Of a stretch of 64,000 nt of DNA, positions 50,892-60,037 are shown piece by piece; position 1 is the first letter of the stretch, and every line of letters starts with the position of its first letter. Location: contig CAYMNQ010000001.1 in the NCBI GenBank assembly GCA_964391865.1, forward strand, positions 1 through 64,000, given 5' to 3'. This DNA is from DASZQL01 sp964391865 (GTDB lineage: Bacteria; Planctomycetota; Phycisphaerae; Phycisphaerales; UBA1924). A program made the position numbers and the translations under genes. Under the pieces are notes generated by a model, which worked only from the letters and a program-made list of their open reading frames with translations, was not told where the DNA came from and made no database searches.

Positions 50892-50897
50892 AGTGTA
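50892..50897 (-). promoter_or_regulatory. -10 element of tRNA-Ser
   Basis: TACACT on the minus strand, with about 43 nt of leader before the tRNA 5' end. The same hexamer is used by many coding genes here. Confidence 0.45.
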
Positions 50898-50952
50898 GCC
50901 GCGACGCTGCGGGCGCGCCCGCGTGCGGACCCGCCGGGCTATAGTCCCGCCC

Positions 50953-51747
50953 GTGAGCAACGGCCCGCCCAACCCGTCGAGCGCACCGCCGACCGTCGAC
51001 CGCGGCGCGGAACTCATGGCAAAGCTCCGCGGCATGGGGCCCGGCGTCGCGTTGCTGACCATCGCGAGCCTCACGCTCCCGGCTCTGGGCGGTTTTCTGG
51101 TGCTTGGCTTCGCGACGAGCCTCAAGCCGCACGTCGAGCGGCTGGGCGAATCCGCGTGGCTGTTCTATGCCCCGCTCTTCGCGGTGCTCACGGGCTGCGC
51201 GCTGATGCCAACCTACGCGCTGAGCTTCGCTTCGGGCGTTTTCTTTGGTTCAGTGCGCGGCACCACCGCCGCCATGCTGGGAGTCGTTGGTGGCTCAATG
51301 ATCGGGTACCTGTGGGCGTACTTCATCGCGCGCCGGCGCGTGCTCGCACAGATCGAGACCGACGAGCGCGCCAGCACCATCCGCCACGCGCTGGTCGAGC
51401 GCGGACCGGCGGGGAGCACCGGCGTCGTCGCGCTGCTGCGTTTCCCGCCCAACTCCCCCTTCGCGTTCACGAATCTGGTGATGTCGTCGGCGGGGGTGGC
51501 GTGGCTGCCGTTCGTCATCGGCACGCTGATCGGCATGCTGCCCCGCACCGCCCTCGCCGCCTGGATCGGGCACAGCGCCGGCGAGATGAGCAAACTGGAC
51601 GAGAGTCTGGGCCCGTGGAAATGGATCGGGCTGGGCGCCACCGCGGTCGTATTGATTGTGGTCTATTCGCTTTTCAGCCGCTGGGTGCGGGCCGCGCTGG
51701 AGAAAAAGGTCAACGCGGCCCGGTCCGAAACGCAAATACCAGCGTGA
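50953..51747 (+). CDS. VTT/TVP38 (TMEM64) family membrane protein
   Basis: 264 residues from GTG 50953. Several hydrophobic segments (LLTIASLTLPALGGFLVLGF, LFYAPLFAVLTGCALMPTYALSFA, AWLPFVIGTLIGMLPRTALAAWIG, WIGLGATAVVLIVVYSLF). The motif GVFFGSVRGTTAAMLGVVGGSMIGYLWAY and RFPPNSPFAFTNLVMSSAGV is typical of the VTT/DedA superfamily, proposed to scramble lipids. The GTG is chosen because TATAGT ends 7 nt before it. Confidence 0.88.
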   Translation: MSNGPPNPSSAPPTVDRGAELMAKLRGMGPGVALLTIASLTLPALGGFLVLGFATSLKPHVERLGESAWLFYAPLFAVLTGCALMPTYALSFASGVFFGSVRGTTAAMLGVVGGSMIGYLWAYFIARRRVLAQIETDERASTIRHALVERGPAGSTGVVALLRFPPNSPFAFTNLVMSSAGVAWLPFVIGTLIGMLPRTALAAWIGHSAGEMSKLDESLGPWKWIGLGATAVVLIVVYSLFSRWVRAALEKKVNAARSETQIPA

Positions 51748-51875
51748 GGGAAGAAACGCACCCCCCCGGTTGTTCATCCATACAATTGTCCAGAGTGGGA
51801 GTATTCGCGGCCGATCGTCCGCCCCGCCCGGTGTTCGGCGGGCGATGAACGCCGCCAGATTTCAGAAGGATCACC

Positions 51876-52976
51876 ATGTTCAAGCAACTCATCGCGGGGA
51901 TCGTGACGGTCGGTGTGCTCGTGAGCGGCACGATGGCGCAGTCGAAGCAGGGCGACATGCCCCCACTGCCCGCGCCGCTGAAGATCGGCGACGCGGCCCC
52001 CGCGCTGACGGACGTGAAGTGGCTGCAGGGCGAGCCGGTCAGCTCATTCGCGCCCGGGCAAATCTATGTGCTCGATTTCTGGGCGACGTGGTGCGGCCCG
52101 TGCGTCGCGGCGATCCCGCATATGAACGAACTTCACACCAAGCACCAGAAGGACGGCGTGCACGTCATCGGCATCGCGATCTGGCCGAATCAGCGGATGG
52201 TCCCCACCGCCGACTTCGTGAAGCAGAAGGGCGCCGACATGGCGTACCGCATCGCCGAGGACATCGACGGCAAGACCAGCCGTGCTTACATGGAAGCCGC
52301 CAACCAGGGCGGCATCCCGACGGTGATGATCGTCGACAAGGCGGGCAAGCTCGCGTGGATCGGGCACCCGCGCGGCGGGATGGACGACGCGCTCAAGCAG
52401 ATCATGGCGGGCACCTACGACATGACGTCCGCCGCGCAGAAAGCAAGCGAGCAGGCGAAGCTCGACGAACGCAATGGCAAGTTCGAGTCTGAGCTGCGTT
52501 CCGCCGTCAAGAAGAAGGATTTTGCCCAGGCGTTGAAGGTCGCGGACCAGATGCTGGCGGCCGATCCCGAAGGCTTCGCGGGCGTCGGGTTCTATAAGTA
52601 CCGTCTGCTGCTGGTGGAGATGAAGGACACCGCCGCCGCCGCCGCATGGGGACGGCAGATGCTCGCCGGCCAGCCGGGCAAGGACGCGATGATGCTCAAC
52701 GAGCTCGCGTGGTACATCGTCAGCGACGAGCAACTGAAGGATGCCGACCGCGACGCGGACCTGGCGCTCGAAGCGTCGAGGCGAGCGAATGACATGACCA
52801 AGAACGCGGACCCGGCGATTCTGGACACGCTCGCGCACGCGCTGTTCCTGAAGGGGAAGGCGGATGAAGCCGTATCCACCGCCAAGCGGGCCGTGAAGCT
52901 CTGCGAGGATCCGGCGACGCGCCAGGAACTCGAGAAGTCGCTGGAGAAGTTCGAGAAAGCGGCGAACAAGGGCTGA
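51876..52976 (+). CDS. TlpA-like thioredoxin-fold protein with C-terminal helical repeat
   Basis: 366 residues. Signal peptide MFKQLIAGIVTVGVLVSGTMA. TlpA-like thioredoxin domain with FWATWCGPCVAAIPHMNEL (Cys-x-x-Cys). The C-terminal half (KKKDFAQALKVADQMLAADPEGFAGV, then NELAWYIVSDEQLKDADRDADLALE) is TPR-like. It would act outside the cytoplasm as a disulfide reductase. SD AGAAGGATCACC ATG is clear. A strong terminator follows. Confidence 0.88.
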   Translation: MFKQLIAGIVTVGVLVSGTMAQSKQGDMPPLPAPLKIGDAAPALTDVKWLQGEPVSSFAPGQIYVLDFWATWCGPCVAAIPHMNELHTKHQKDGVHVIGIAIWPNQRMVPTADFVKQKGADMAYRIAEDIDGKTSRAYMEAANQGGIPTVMIVDKAGKLAWIGHPRGGMDDALKQIMAGTYDMTSAAQKASEQAKLDERNGKFESELRSAVKKKDFAQALKVADQMLAADPEGFAGVGFYKYRLLLVEMKDTAAAAAWGRQMLAGQPGKDAMMLNELAWYIVSDEQLKDADRDADLALEASRRANDMTKNADPAILDTLAHALFLKGKADEAVSTAKRAVKLCEDPATRQELEKSLEKFEKAANKG

Positions 52977-53013
52977 GCCGCGTTCGAGCCGATAGCATGC
53001 GAACGACCGCTTC

Positions 53014-53042
53014 CACTGACCCGTACGCGGGTCAGTGTTTTT
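53014..53042 (+). terminator. Rho-independent terminator after the TlpA-like gene
   Basis: CACTGACCCG, loop TACG, CGGGTCAGTG makes a 10-bp perfect stem (53014-53037) followed by TTTTT. It lies 38 nt past the stop codon. Confidence 0.93.
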
Positions 53043-53081
53043 ATAATCGAGCACGCACGCCGAACGGCGAAACCGCGGGCG

Positions 53082-53693
53082 CTACCCGCGCTCCATGTGA
53101 TTCTCGACGAGGACGTGCGCCGAAAGCCGATACCCCGCCGCCCGCGCGTGGTACGTCGGCTCGGCGACGTTCTCAAAGAAGTGACGGAAGAACTCGATCG
53201 GCCAGCCGCGCTCGCCTGTTTGCTCGCGCGCCAGCGCCCGCGTCCAGCGTGCCTCACGCGGAGCGTCGACATACACGCGAACGTCGATCACCTTGTCGAG
53301 CGATTCGTGCAGTGCGTGCAGGCCCTCGCACACGATGAACGGCATCGGCTCGACCACCCGCTCACCCTCTCGCCGGTGCGAGTGGAACGACCACACCGGC
53401 ACCCGCGCCGGCCGCCCGGCGCGGAGTTCCGCAAGGTCTGCCGCCAGCCTCGGCAGGTCGGAAGATTCCGGCAGATCGCGGATCCCCTCGGGCGTCTCGT
53501 CGTAGTTCGGCAGGTAGTCGTCGGTCGCCACGATGCAGGGGGAGACCAGCCGTGCGAGAGAGCTTTTTCCCGACGCCACCGGGCCGGTGACGCCGACGAT
53601 CACCACTGGGCGTGCGCGTGCGTGCTCATCCGCCAAACTCAGAATCTGCTCGGCGGCGGCGGAGAACGGGATCGGCTCACTGTGCGGCGTCAT
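53082..53693 (-). CDS. uridine kinase-like P-loop kinase
   Basis: 203 residues from ATG 53693. Walker A VGVTGPVASGKSS, then IVATDDYLPNYDETPEGI, and VCEGLHALHESLDKVIDVRVYVDAPREARWTRALAREQ, all as in uridine kinase/phosphoribulokinase. It phosphorylates uridine or a similar compound. It is divergent from the NupC-type transporter, which fits nucleoside salvage. The in-frame extension to 54629 lies on the opposite strand of the transporter and is spurious. A TATCGT -10 ends 9 nt before the ATG. Confidence 0.85.
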   Translation of the reverse strand: MTPHSEPIPFSAAAEQILSLADEHARARPVVIVGVTGPVASGKSSLARLVSPCIVATDDYLPNYDETPEGIRDLPESSDLPRLAADLAELRAGRPARVPVWSFHSHRREGERVVEPMPFIVCEGLHALHESLDKVIDVRVYVDAPREARWTRALAREQTGERGWPIEFFRHFFENVAEPTYHARAAGYRLSAHVLVENHMERG

Positions 53694-53787
53694 CTCCGCC
53701 GCACGATACGCCAAGCGGGGTACCATCGCCGCCGACCGTCCCAGCGAGTTCCTCAATTGGAGCGAAACGGGATGTGGAGGCTCGCGC

Positions 53788-55068
53788 ATGGAACGATTCA
53801 CCGGCGTGATCGGGATTCTTGTTCTGCTCTCGATCGCGTACGCGATGTCCACCGCGCGGAAGCGGATCGCATGGCGCGTGGTGCTGGGCGGGATCGCGCT
53901 GCAGCTTGGACTCGCGGGTCTGCTGTTGAGATTCCCGCCCGCCGTCAGCGTGTTCGACGCCCTCGCCGCAGGTGTGAACCGCGTAATCCTCTTCGCCGAC
54001 GACGGCACGCGATTCCTCTTCGGCAACCTCGCCGACTCAGGAGGCCCGTGGGGCTTCGTCTTCGCGATCCGCGTCCTGCCGGTGATCGTCTTCTTCGCGG
54101 CGTTGATGGGCGTGCTGTACCACCTCGGGGTGATGCAGCGCGTGGTGGCTGTGGTCGCGGCGGTGCTGCGGAAGACGATGGGCATCACGGGCGTCGAAGC
54201 GCTCTCCGCCAGCGCGAATATCTTCGTGGGGCAGACCGAGGCGCCGCTGTGCGTGCGCCCGTACATCGCGCGGATGACGCGCTCGCAGATCATGACCCTC
54301 ATGACCGGCGGGTTCGCCACCATCGCGGGCAGCGTGCTGGCGGCGTATGTCGGCATCCTCGGCGGCGATGACGATGCGTCGCGCATTCTCTTCGCCAAGC
54401 ATCTTCTCACCGCGAGCCTGATGTCTGCGCCCGCCGGGCTGCTGATGGCGAAAATCGTCGTCCCCGAGACCGAAGCCCCCTTCGGCGAGAGCGTGCGAGA
54501 ACTCTCGGACGAGCGCAGCACGCGCAACGTGGTCGACGCGGCGGCGGCGGGCGCGACCGACGGGCTGAAGCTCGCGCTCAACGTCGCCGCCATGCTCTGC
54601 GCCTTCGTCGCGCTCCTCGCCATGCTCAACTGGCCGCTGGCGGCGTTCAGCGAACTGCCGAGCGTCGCGGCCTGGCGCGCGGGTTACGGCATCCCGGTGC
54701 TCACGTTCCAGAACATCATCGGCGCCGCCTTCAAGCCGCTCGCGTGGACGCTGGGCGTGCCGTGGGCGGATTGCGCCGTGTTCGGCTCGCTCATCGGGCA
54801 GCAACTCGTGGCGACCGAGTTCGTGGCGTACCTGAAGCTGGGCGAAGCGATCCAACGGGGCACCATCAGCCCGCGCGCCGCGCAGATGGCGACGTACGCC
54901 CTGTGCGGCTTCGCCAACTTCCCGTCGATCGCGATCCAGATCGGCGGGCTGTCGGCCCTCGCGCCGGAACGCCGCGGCGAGTTCGCGGCACTCGGCTTGC
55001 GCGCCATGTTCGCCGGGGCCCTCGCGTGCTGGATGACATGCACGGTGGCGGGGCTTTTCATCGCGTGA
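53788..55068 (+). CDS. concentrative nucleoside transporter (NupC/CNT family)
   Basis: 426 residues. Many hydrophobic segments. Family motifs are FVFAIRVLPVIVFFAALMGVLYHLGVMQ, GITGVEALSASANIFVGQTEAPL (the nucleoside-binding hairpin), and YALCGFANFPSIAIQIGGLSALAPERR. It imports nucleosides with H+ or Na+. ATG 53788 starts the recognisable N terminus MERFTGVIGILVLLSIA. The divergent uridine-kinase-like gene suggests a salvage pair. Confidence 0.93.
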   Translation: MERFTGVIGILVLLSIAYAMSTARKRIAWRVVLGGIALQLGLAGLLLRFPPAVSVFDALAAGVNRVILFADDGTRFLFGNLADSGGPWGFVFAIRVLPVIVFFAALMGVLYHLGVMQRVVAVVAAVLRKTMGITGVEALSASANIFVGQTEAPLCVRPYIARMTRSQIMTLMTGGFATIAGSVLAAYVGILGGDDDASRILFAKHLLTASLMSAPAGLLMAKIVVPETEAPFGESVRELSDERSTRNVVDAAAAGATDGLKLALNVAAMLCAFVALLAMLNWPLAAFSELPSVAAWRAGYGIPVLTFQNIIGAAFKPLAWTLGVPWADCAVFGSLIGQQLVATEFVAYLKLGEAIQRGTISPRAAQMATYALCGFANFPSIAIQIGGLSALAPERRGEFAALGLRAMFAGALACWMTCTVAGLFIA

Positions 55069-55108
55069 GCGGCGCGCCCGGCCGCCAAGTCCCTACACTC
55101 TCGCCCCG

Positions 55109-56971
55109 ATGTCCACCGACCCGATGACCATCCTGAACGACCGGCTGCTGGCGGCGATGCGGGCCGCGCTGGGCGAGGCGCTGCCCCACGGCGCGACCGC
55201 GATGCTCCAGCCCTCGAAGAACCCGCAGTTCGGCGATTTCCAATCGAACGCCGCGATGGGGCTGGGCAAAGCATCGGGCAAGCCGCCGCGCGAGATCGCG
55301 GCGGCGATGGTCGAGGCGCTGAAGTCCGACGCTCAATTTGCGGCGATCGCCGAACCGCCTGATGTCGCCGGGCCCGGCTTCATCAACATCAAGCTGAAGC
55401 CCGCGGCGCTGAGCGCCGCGCTCGGCGGGATGGATTCGCCGGAACTGGGCATCGCGCCGCCCAAGACGCGCGACACCGTCGTCGTTGATCTCTGCGGCGT
55501 GAACCTCGCGAAGGAGATGCACGTCGGGCACCTCCGCGCCACCGTCATCGGCGACTGCCTCGCGCGCCTCTACGAGCGCCTCGGATACAACGTAATCCGC
55601 CAGAACCACTTCGGCGATTGGGGCCTGCCCATCGCGATGGTCACCGAGCGGATCAAGCGGCTCATCGATGCCAAGCAGCTCGACCTCTCCTCGTTGAAAC
55701 TCGCGGACCTTGAGAAGCACTACCGCGCCGCGCAGCGCGACTCAGACGCCGACGCGCGCGGGCTCGCCGCCGTCAAGCGTTTCGGGCTGGGCCCAAAGGC
55801 CGAGGCGGAACTCGAAGCACAGGTCGGCGGCGCGGAGGAGTCGATGGCCCGCGCGAAGGCGGCACTGGTCGCGCTTCAAAGCCACGATCCCGCATTCGTG
55901 AGCGTGTGGAAGGAGATTTCAAAGATCACACTCGCCGCGTGCTTCGAGAACTGCCGCCGGCTGCAGGCGACCGTCACCGCCGAAGCGACCGCGGGCGAAT
56001 CCACGTACGCCGACGAACTCGCCGGCGTCGTGCAGGATCTTCAATCCCGCGGCCTCGCGGTCGAGGACGACGGCGCGCTCGTCATCCGGCTCGAAAATGT
56101 CGGCATCAAAGAACCCCTCATCATCCGCAAACGCGACGGTGGGTTCCTCTACGCGACCACCGACATGGCGGGCATCCGCCGTCGCGTGCAGACGCTCGGC
56201 GCGCGGCGGGTGATGTACGCCGTTGACGCGCGCCAGGGGTTCCATTTCAAGCAGGTCTTCGCCGGCGCGCACCAAGCGGGATACGACCGCCTGCCCGATG
56301 GGTCCAGCGCAGAGCTCGTCCACGCCGCCTTCGGCATGGTGATGGGCGACGACGGCCGCCCCTTCAAAACCCGCTCGGGCGACAACGTGAAACTCGGCGA
56401 CCTGATCGACGAAGCAATCGCCCGCGCGGAGCAGGCGGTCGCGCAGAAGAACCCATCGCTCTCCCCCGCCGAGCGGCGCGCGGTGGCGGAAGCCGTCGGC
56501 ATCGGCGCGATCAAGTACATCGACCTCGCGACCGACCGCATCAAGGACTACGTCTTCAGCTTCGACCGCATGCTCGCGTTCGAGGGGAACACCGGGCCGT
56601 ACCTGCAGTACGCGCTGGTGCGGGTGAAGTCGATCTTCCGCAAGGCAAAGGACGAATTCGGGATCGATGAAGCGCAAGCCGGTGAATCGCCGTTCACGAT
56701 CACCGCGCCGGAGGAGCAGCGCATCGCGCTCGAACTGCTGAAGTTCCCCGGCGTGCTGCGCGCCGCCGCCGAGCACTGCGAGCCGCACCGGCTGTGCGGG
56801 TATCTATACGAACTGGCCGGCGCGTTCTCCTCGTTCTTCGCCGCATGCCCAGTGCTTCAAGCGCCGGATGGGGCGTTACGACTGGCACGCCTGCGCCTGT
56901 GCCGACTGACAGGCCGCGTGCTGGAGGACGGGCTGACGTGCCTCGGCATCACGCCGCTGGAGCGCATGTAA
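55109..56971 (+). CDS. argS: arginyl-tRNA synthetase
   Basis: 620 residues, class I. The HIGH motif reads HVGHLRATVIGD; FGDWGLPIAMV, and MGDDGRPFKTRSGDNVKLGDL carries the KMSKS-equivalent. The C-terminal DALR-like anticodon domain ends in the canonical ITPLERM. It starts after TACACT (55094-55099) with only 9 nt between. Preceded immediately by the nucleoside transporter. Confidence 0.96.
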   Translation: MSTDPMTILNDRLLAAMRAALGEALPHGATAMLQPSKNPQFGDFQSNAAMGLGKASGKPPREIAAAMVEALKSDAQFAAIAEPPDVAGPGFINIKLKPAALSAALGGMDSPELGIAPPKTRDTVVVDLCGVNLAKEMHVGHLRATVIGDCLARLYERLGYNVIRQNHFGDWGLPIAMVTERIKRLIDAKQLDLSSLKLADLEKHYRAAQRDSDADARGLAAVKRFGLGPKAEAELEAQVGGAEESMARAKAALVALQSHDPAFVSVWKEISKITLAACFENCRRLQATVTAEATAGESTYADELAGVVQDLQSRGLAVEDDGALVIRLENVGIKEPLIIRKRDGGFLYATTDMAGIRRRVQTLGARRVMYAVDARQGFHFKQVFAGAHQAGYDRLPDGSSAELVHAAFGMVMGDDGRPFKTRSGDNVKLGDLIDEAIARAEQAVAQKNPSLSPAERRAVAEAVGIGAIKYIDLATDRIKDYVFSFDRMLAFEGNTGPYLQYALVRVKSIFRKAKDEFGIDEAQAGESPFTITAPEEQRIALELLKFPGVLRAAAEHCEPHRLCGYLYELAGAFSSFFAACPVLQAPDGALRLARLRLCRLTGRVLEDGLTCLGITPLERM

Positions 56972-57088
56972 GAACGCCGCGACTCCCCAAGATCGGTGCC
57001 ACAGTCAGCTGGCCATCCGAGTGCCGGCCGGGCCACCGGCTCCGCACTCCCTCACGAAATCCTGAAACACCGACCGGCGATTCCCGAA

Positions 57089-57094
57089 TATGCT
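57089..57094 (+). promoter_or_regulatory. -10 element of methyltransferase gene, leaderless type
   Basis: TATGCT ends 9 nt before the ATG at 57104; the gap CCCGAATCT has no Shine-Dalgarno. Confidence 0.45.
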
Positions 57095-57103
57095 CCCGAA
57101 TCT

Positions 57104-57736
57104 ATGACCGTAACGACCCGCGAATCGCAGCCGCCGATCGTTGTCCGCAAAGCCAGCACGGGCCCGTTCTTCTTCATGCGCCAGTTCCTGCGCGACCAGC
57201 AGATGATCGGCGCGATCTCGCGCAGCTCGCGCGCGCTCGGCCTGAACATGGTGAAGACGATCGACTTCGCGCACGCAAACGCGATCGCCGAGTTCGGCCC
57301 CGGCACGGGCGCCTTTACCCGAGTGATCCTCGAGAGAATCGCGCCGCACCCGAAATGCAAGTTCTTCGTCGTCGAGAAGAACCAGGCGATGGCCGCCGAA
57401 GTCCGCCACCGATTCCCAAAGCTGAGCGTCTACGAGGACGATGCCCGCAACATCCGCGCCATCTGCGACCGCGAGGGAGTGACGCATCTCGACGCGATCG
57501 TCAGCGGGCTCCCATTCATCATGTTCCCAGTCGAACTTCAGGAGTCGATCCTCAAGGAAACGGTCAAGGTGATCCGCCCCGGCGGGCAATTCATCACCTT
57601 CACCTACCGCATCGACGGGCTGGGCAAATCAAAGAAATTCCGCGAGCGACTGCAATCGCATTTCAAGACCGTCAAGCTCGGCGGCCTCACGCTCAGCAAC
57701 ATCCCGCCCGCCATCGCGTTCCGCTGCACCGTCTGA
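57104..57736 (+). CDS. SAM-dependent methyltransferase, phospholipid N-methyltransferase/rRNA-dimethylase-like
   Basis: 210 residues. SAM motif AIAEFGPGTGAFTRVILERI, then FFVVEKNQAMAAEV, VYEDDARNI and DAIVSGLPFIMFP (an NPPF-like motif IV). The C-terminal VIRPGGQFITFTYRI is typical. It is close to the KsgA/PmtA group; it could methylate phosphatidylethanolamine or another substrate. ATG 57104 is supported by a -10 just upstream. Confidence 0.75.
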   Translation: MTVTTRESQPPIVVRKASTGPFFFMRQFLRDQQMIGAISRSSRALGLNMVKTIDFAHANAIAEFGPGTGAFTRVILERIAPHPKCKFFVVEKNQAMAAEVRHRFPKLSVYEDDARNIRAICDREGVTHLDAIVSGLPFIMFPVELQESILKETVKVIRPGGQFITFTYRIDGLGKSKKFRERLQSHFKTVKLGGLTLSNIPPAIAFRCTV

Positions 57737-58037
57737 TTGCCGCCTGGGCTACCCACCGGCGTCCGCGCCGACATCAATCTCTGCCAGATCGATGCGCGGT
57801 CGATGTCACACGCCGCGCTCCGGGAAAGCGAACTCTGCCGGCCCGCGCTGATCGCTCCGCACCAGCCCCTCGACCCGATCCCGCCAAGTGCTCCGCGGCG
57901 CCGGCGGCATTCGGCGTCGGTCCGCTCTCTTCCATCCCTGTGAGCCGCAGATCCGGCCGTGCCCGGCGCGCGTCGAGACGCCGGCAGACTTCGTCACCGA
58001 ATGGTGCCGCCGCGCGGATCGAGCGCCGCCCACGCGT
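57737..58037. other. spacer between convergent genes, nothing recognised
   Basis: 301 bp between the methyltransferase and the convergent DedA gene. I see no gene, repeat, terminator or RNA. Confidence 0.5.
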
Positions 58038-58625
58038 TCACGGCTTCTCGCCGCTCGCGTTGCGCCGAGTCGTCCTCCGCCCGCGCACCACCCTGAACAG
58101 CCACACCGCCGCCGCGATCGTCGCCACACCGACCAGCACAAGCATCTCATATTGTTTGACATCGTCGATGAACCGCTCGACGGCGTGCCCGAAGTAGTAC
58201 CCGATGAAACCAAACGTCACCGCCCACACCACGGACGCGGTCACGTTCAGCACCGCGAACGCCGCCGGACTGAACCCGCTCGCGCCAAGCGCGAACGGCG
58301 TGATCATCCGAAGCCCGTACATGAAACGGTACCCCAGCACCACCGGGATGCGGTGCTTCTCCATCAACCGGCGGAGCCTCACCGCGCGCGCCCGCCACGC
58401 CGGACGGCGTTCCACGAACCCCAGTCCCTTCCAGCGCCCGACGTAGAAAAACAACTGGTCGCCCAGCGTCGTCCCGACGATCGCCACGCCGATCACGATC
58501 GGCAGGCTCAGCATCCCGCGCTGGGCCGCGAACCCGGCGAGCAGCAGGATTGTCTCGCCCTCGAGAAACGTCCCGATGAGCAGCGCGATGTAGCCGTAGT
58601 CGGCGATCAGTTGCTGCAGGTCCAT
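58038..58625 (-). CDS. DedA family membrane protein
   Basis: 195 residues from ATG 58625. Motifs of DedA: FLEGETILLLAGFAAQRGML, TTLGDQLFFYVGRWKG, and RFMYGLRMITPFALGASGFSPAAF. Several transmembrane segments. Members are required for membrane homeostasis and may flip lipids. It is divergent from a lipoprotein gene. The in-frame extension to 59144 overlaps that gene and was rejected. Confidence 0.9.
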   Translation of the reverse strand: MDLQQLIADYGYIALLIGTFLEGETILLLAGFAAQRGMLSLPIVIGVAIVGTTLGDQLFFYVGRWKGLGFVERRPAWRARAVRLRRLMEKHRIPVVLGYRFMYGLRMITPFALGASGFSPAAFAVLNVTASVVWAVTFGFIGYYFGHAVERFIDDVKQYEMLVLVGVATIAAAVWLFRVVRGRRTTRRNASGEKP

Positions 58626-58677
58626 CGGCACTCCACGAACGGCCCAGAAGAATACGAGGCTTCGGAACGAACGGCGA

Positions 58678-58683
58678 TAGAAT
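58678..58683 (+). promoter_or_regulatory. -10 element of 58690 gene, leaderless type
   Basis: TAGAAT ends 6 nt before the GTG start; no Shine-Dalgarno in the gap. Confidence 0.4.
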
Positions 58684-58689
58684 GACCGA

Positions 58690-59316
58690 GTGAACCACAA
58701 CCGACCGATTGTCGCGCTCCTGGCGTTTCTCTCGCTCGCCCCGGGTGCCTGTTCGACGAGCGTGTGGGAATCCGCGTACTTCGGCAGCCGCCCCGATCGC
58801 GCGCAGAGCGCCGACCGCTCCGCCGCGTCGCGCGTCAGCGTCCGGAATGTCCCGTGGGAGCGCATCGAAGCCACGCGGCGCGAACTCGAAGCACAGATCG
58901 CCGCCAGTGATACGCACCCCGACGAGTGGCCCGTAGACAAGCGCGCGGACGCCAAAGCCGCCCTGCTCCGCGGCCTGCAGATCAGCGAGAACCCCGACAC
59001 CGTCGACATCCTCGGGCGCAGCGAGTTCAGCAGCACCAGCGCGGTCCGACCCGACGACGGCGAACTCGCCGCCTTCGCCGCAAAGATCGGCGCTACCCGC
59101 GTTGTCTGGTCCAGCCGATACCTTGGCAAAGCAGACAAAATCATCAGTGAGCCGGTCTGGACCTGGACCAGCGGCAGCGAATGGAGCCGCCGATCACGCT
59201 CGGGCCCGCGGCGCAGCGATTCGTTCAGCTACTCGGAAAACTCGACCACCTGGGTGCCCGTCGTCGTGCAGGCGGACGAAACCGCGTGGGTCGCGTACTT
59301 CCTCCGCGATCAATGA
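58690..59316 (+). CDS. lipoprotein of unknown function
   Basis: 208 residues from GTG 58690. Lipobox APGAC (Cys21). The mature part has RVSVRNVPWERIEATRRELEAQI, a two-strand-like KIGATRVVWSSRYLGKADK and a Ser-rich tail. I recognise no family. It converges with the zincin gene, 19 nt away. Confidence 0.68.
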   Translation: MNHNRPIVALLAFLSLAPGACSTSVWESAYFGSRPDRAQSADRSAASRVSVRNVPWERIEATRRELEAQIAASDTHPDEWPVDKRADAKAALLRGLQISENPDTVDILGRSEFSSTSAVRPDDGELAAFAAKIGATRVVWSSRYLGKADKIISEPVWTWTSGSEWSRRSRSGPRRSDSFSYSENSTTWVPVVVQADETAWVAYFLRDQ

Positions 59317-59335
59317 CACAATCGCCGCGCACAAC

Positions 59336-59764
59336 TCAGTCGTACCCCAACTCCGCGAGCTGTTCTTCATCAAGCCCGAAGTGGTGCCCGATCTCGTGCA
59401 GCAGCGTGACCATGATCTCTTCGTAGACGAGATCGTCCGCTTCCGCTTGATCCCATCCGCCCGCCAGATTCACAATGCCGGTGCGGAAGAGCCGGATATC
59501 CTCGGGCAATTCGTGCGAGTGTTCGACCGAGCGCTCCGTCAGCCCGAGCCCGGAGTGCAGGCCGCACAGCCCGTCGCGGAACTCCTCGCGCGTCTCGCCC
59601 TCGAGCAATCCCATCGATTCCATCAACTCGTCCGTCAGCTTCTCCGACGGCACATCCTCCACCACCAGCGGCACTTCCTCTAGCAAGTCGTGCAGCTTCG
59701 GCGGGAGATTCTCCAGCGCCTCCTCCAACAATCCATCAAACCGATCCCGCTCCCGCTGCGTCAT
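59336..59764 (-). CDS. zincin-like metallopeptidase, DUF1025-type
   Basis: 142 residues. Clear zinc-peptidase motif: HEIGHHFGLDE near residue 123. FRTGIVNLAGGWDQAEADDLVYEEI precedes it. This matches the small metallopeptidase family (DUF1025) whose substrates are unknown. The ATG at 59764 is preferred because TATGCT ends 7 nt before it. Confidence 0.85.
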   Translation of the reverse strand: MTQRERDRFDGLLEEALENLPPKLHDLLEEVPLVVEDVPSEKLTDELMESMGLLEGETREEFRDGLCGLHSGLGLTERSVEHSHELPEDIRLFRTGIVNLAGGWDQAEADDLVYEEIMVTLLHEIGHHFGLDEEQLAELGYD

Positions 59765-59771
59765 GCGGGGG

Positions 59772-59777
59772 AGCATA
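59772..59777 (-). promoter_or_regulatory. -10 element of zincin gene, leaderless type
   Basis: TATGCT on the minus strand, 7 nt before the ATG at 59764. Confidence 0.45.
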
Positions 59778-59791
59778 GCGGTGAAGACGCG

Positions 59792-59998
59792 GGGGACTGG
59801 CTTGAGGCTTGGGGCTTGGGGCCGGAAGCGGAAAGCTGCAAGCTCGAAGCTTGAAGCCACTCTCTCGCGCTCAGCAACCCAGCATCCGAAACCCGAACTC
59901 CGAGCCAAGTCCCAAACCGCGAACCCAAGACCCCGCCCCCCTACGACTCGCTGCCTCGTCCTCTCTTCCGCCTTCCACCCTTCCGCCTTCCGTTCGTC
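59792..59998. repeat. degenerate heptamer arrays upstream of the TPR-YggX gene
   Basis: Units CTTGAGG, CTTGGGG, CTTGGGG, then GCTCGAAGCTTGAAG near 59846-59860, and later TTCCGCC/TTCCACC/TTCCGCC repeats at 59969-59992. All are in the same 7-nt style. No gene seen. Confidence 0.5.
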
Positions 59999-60037
59999 CC
60001 CCCCTACACTCTTTCCCCCACCACTCCCGGAGCACTC

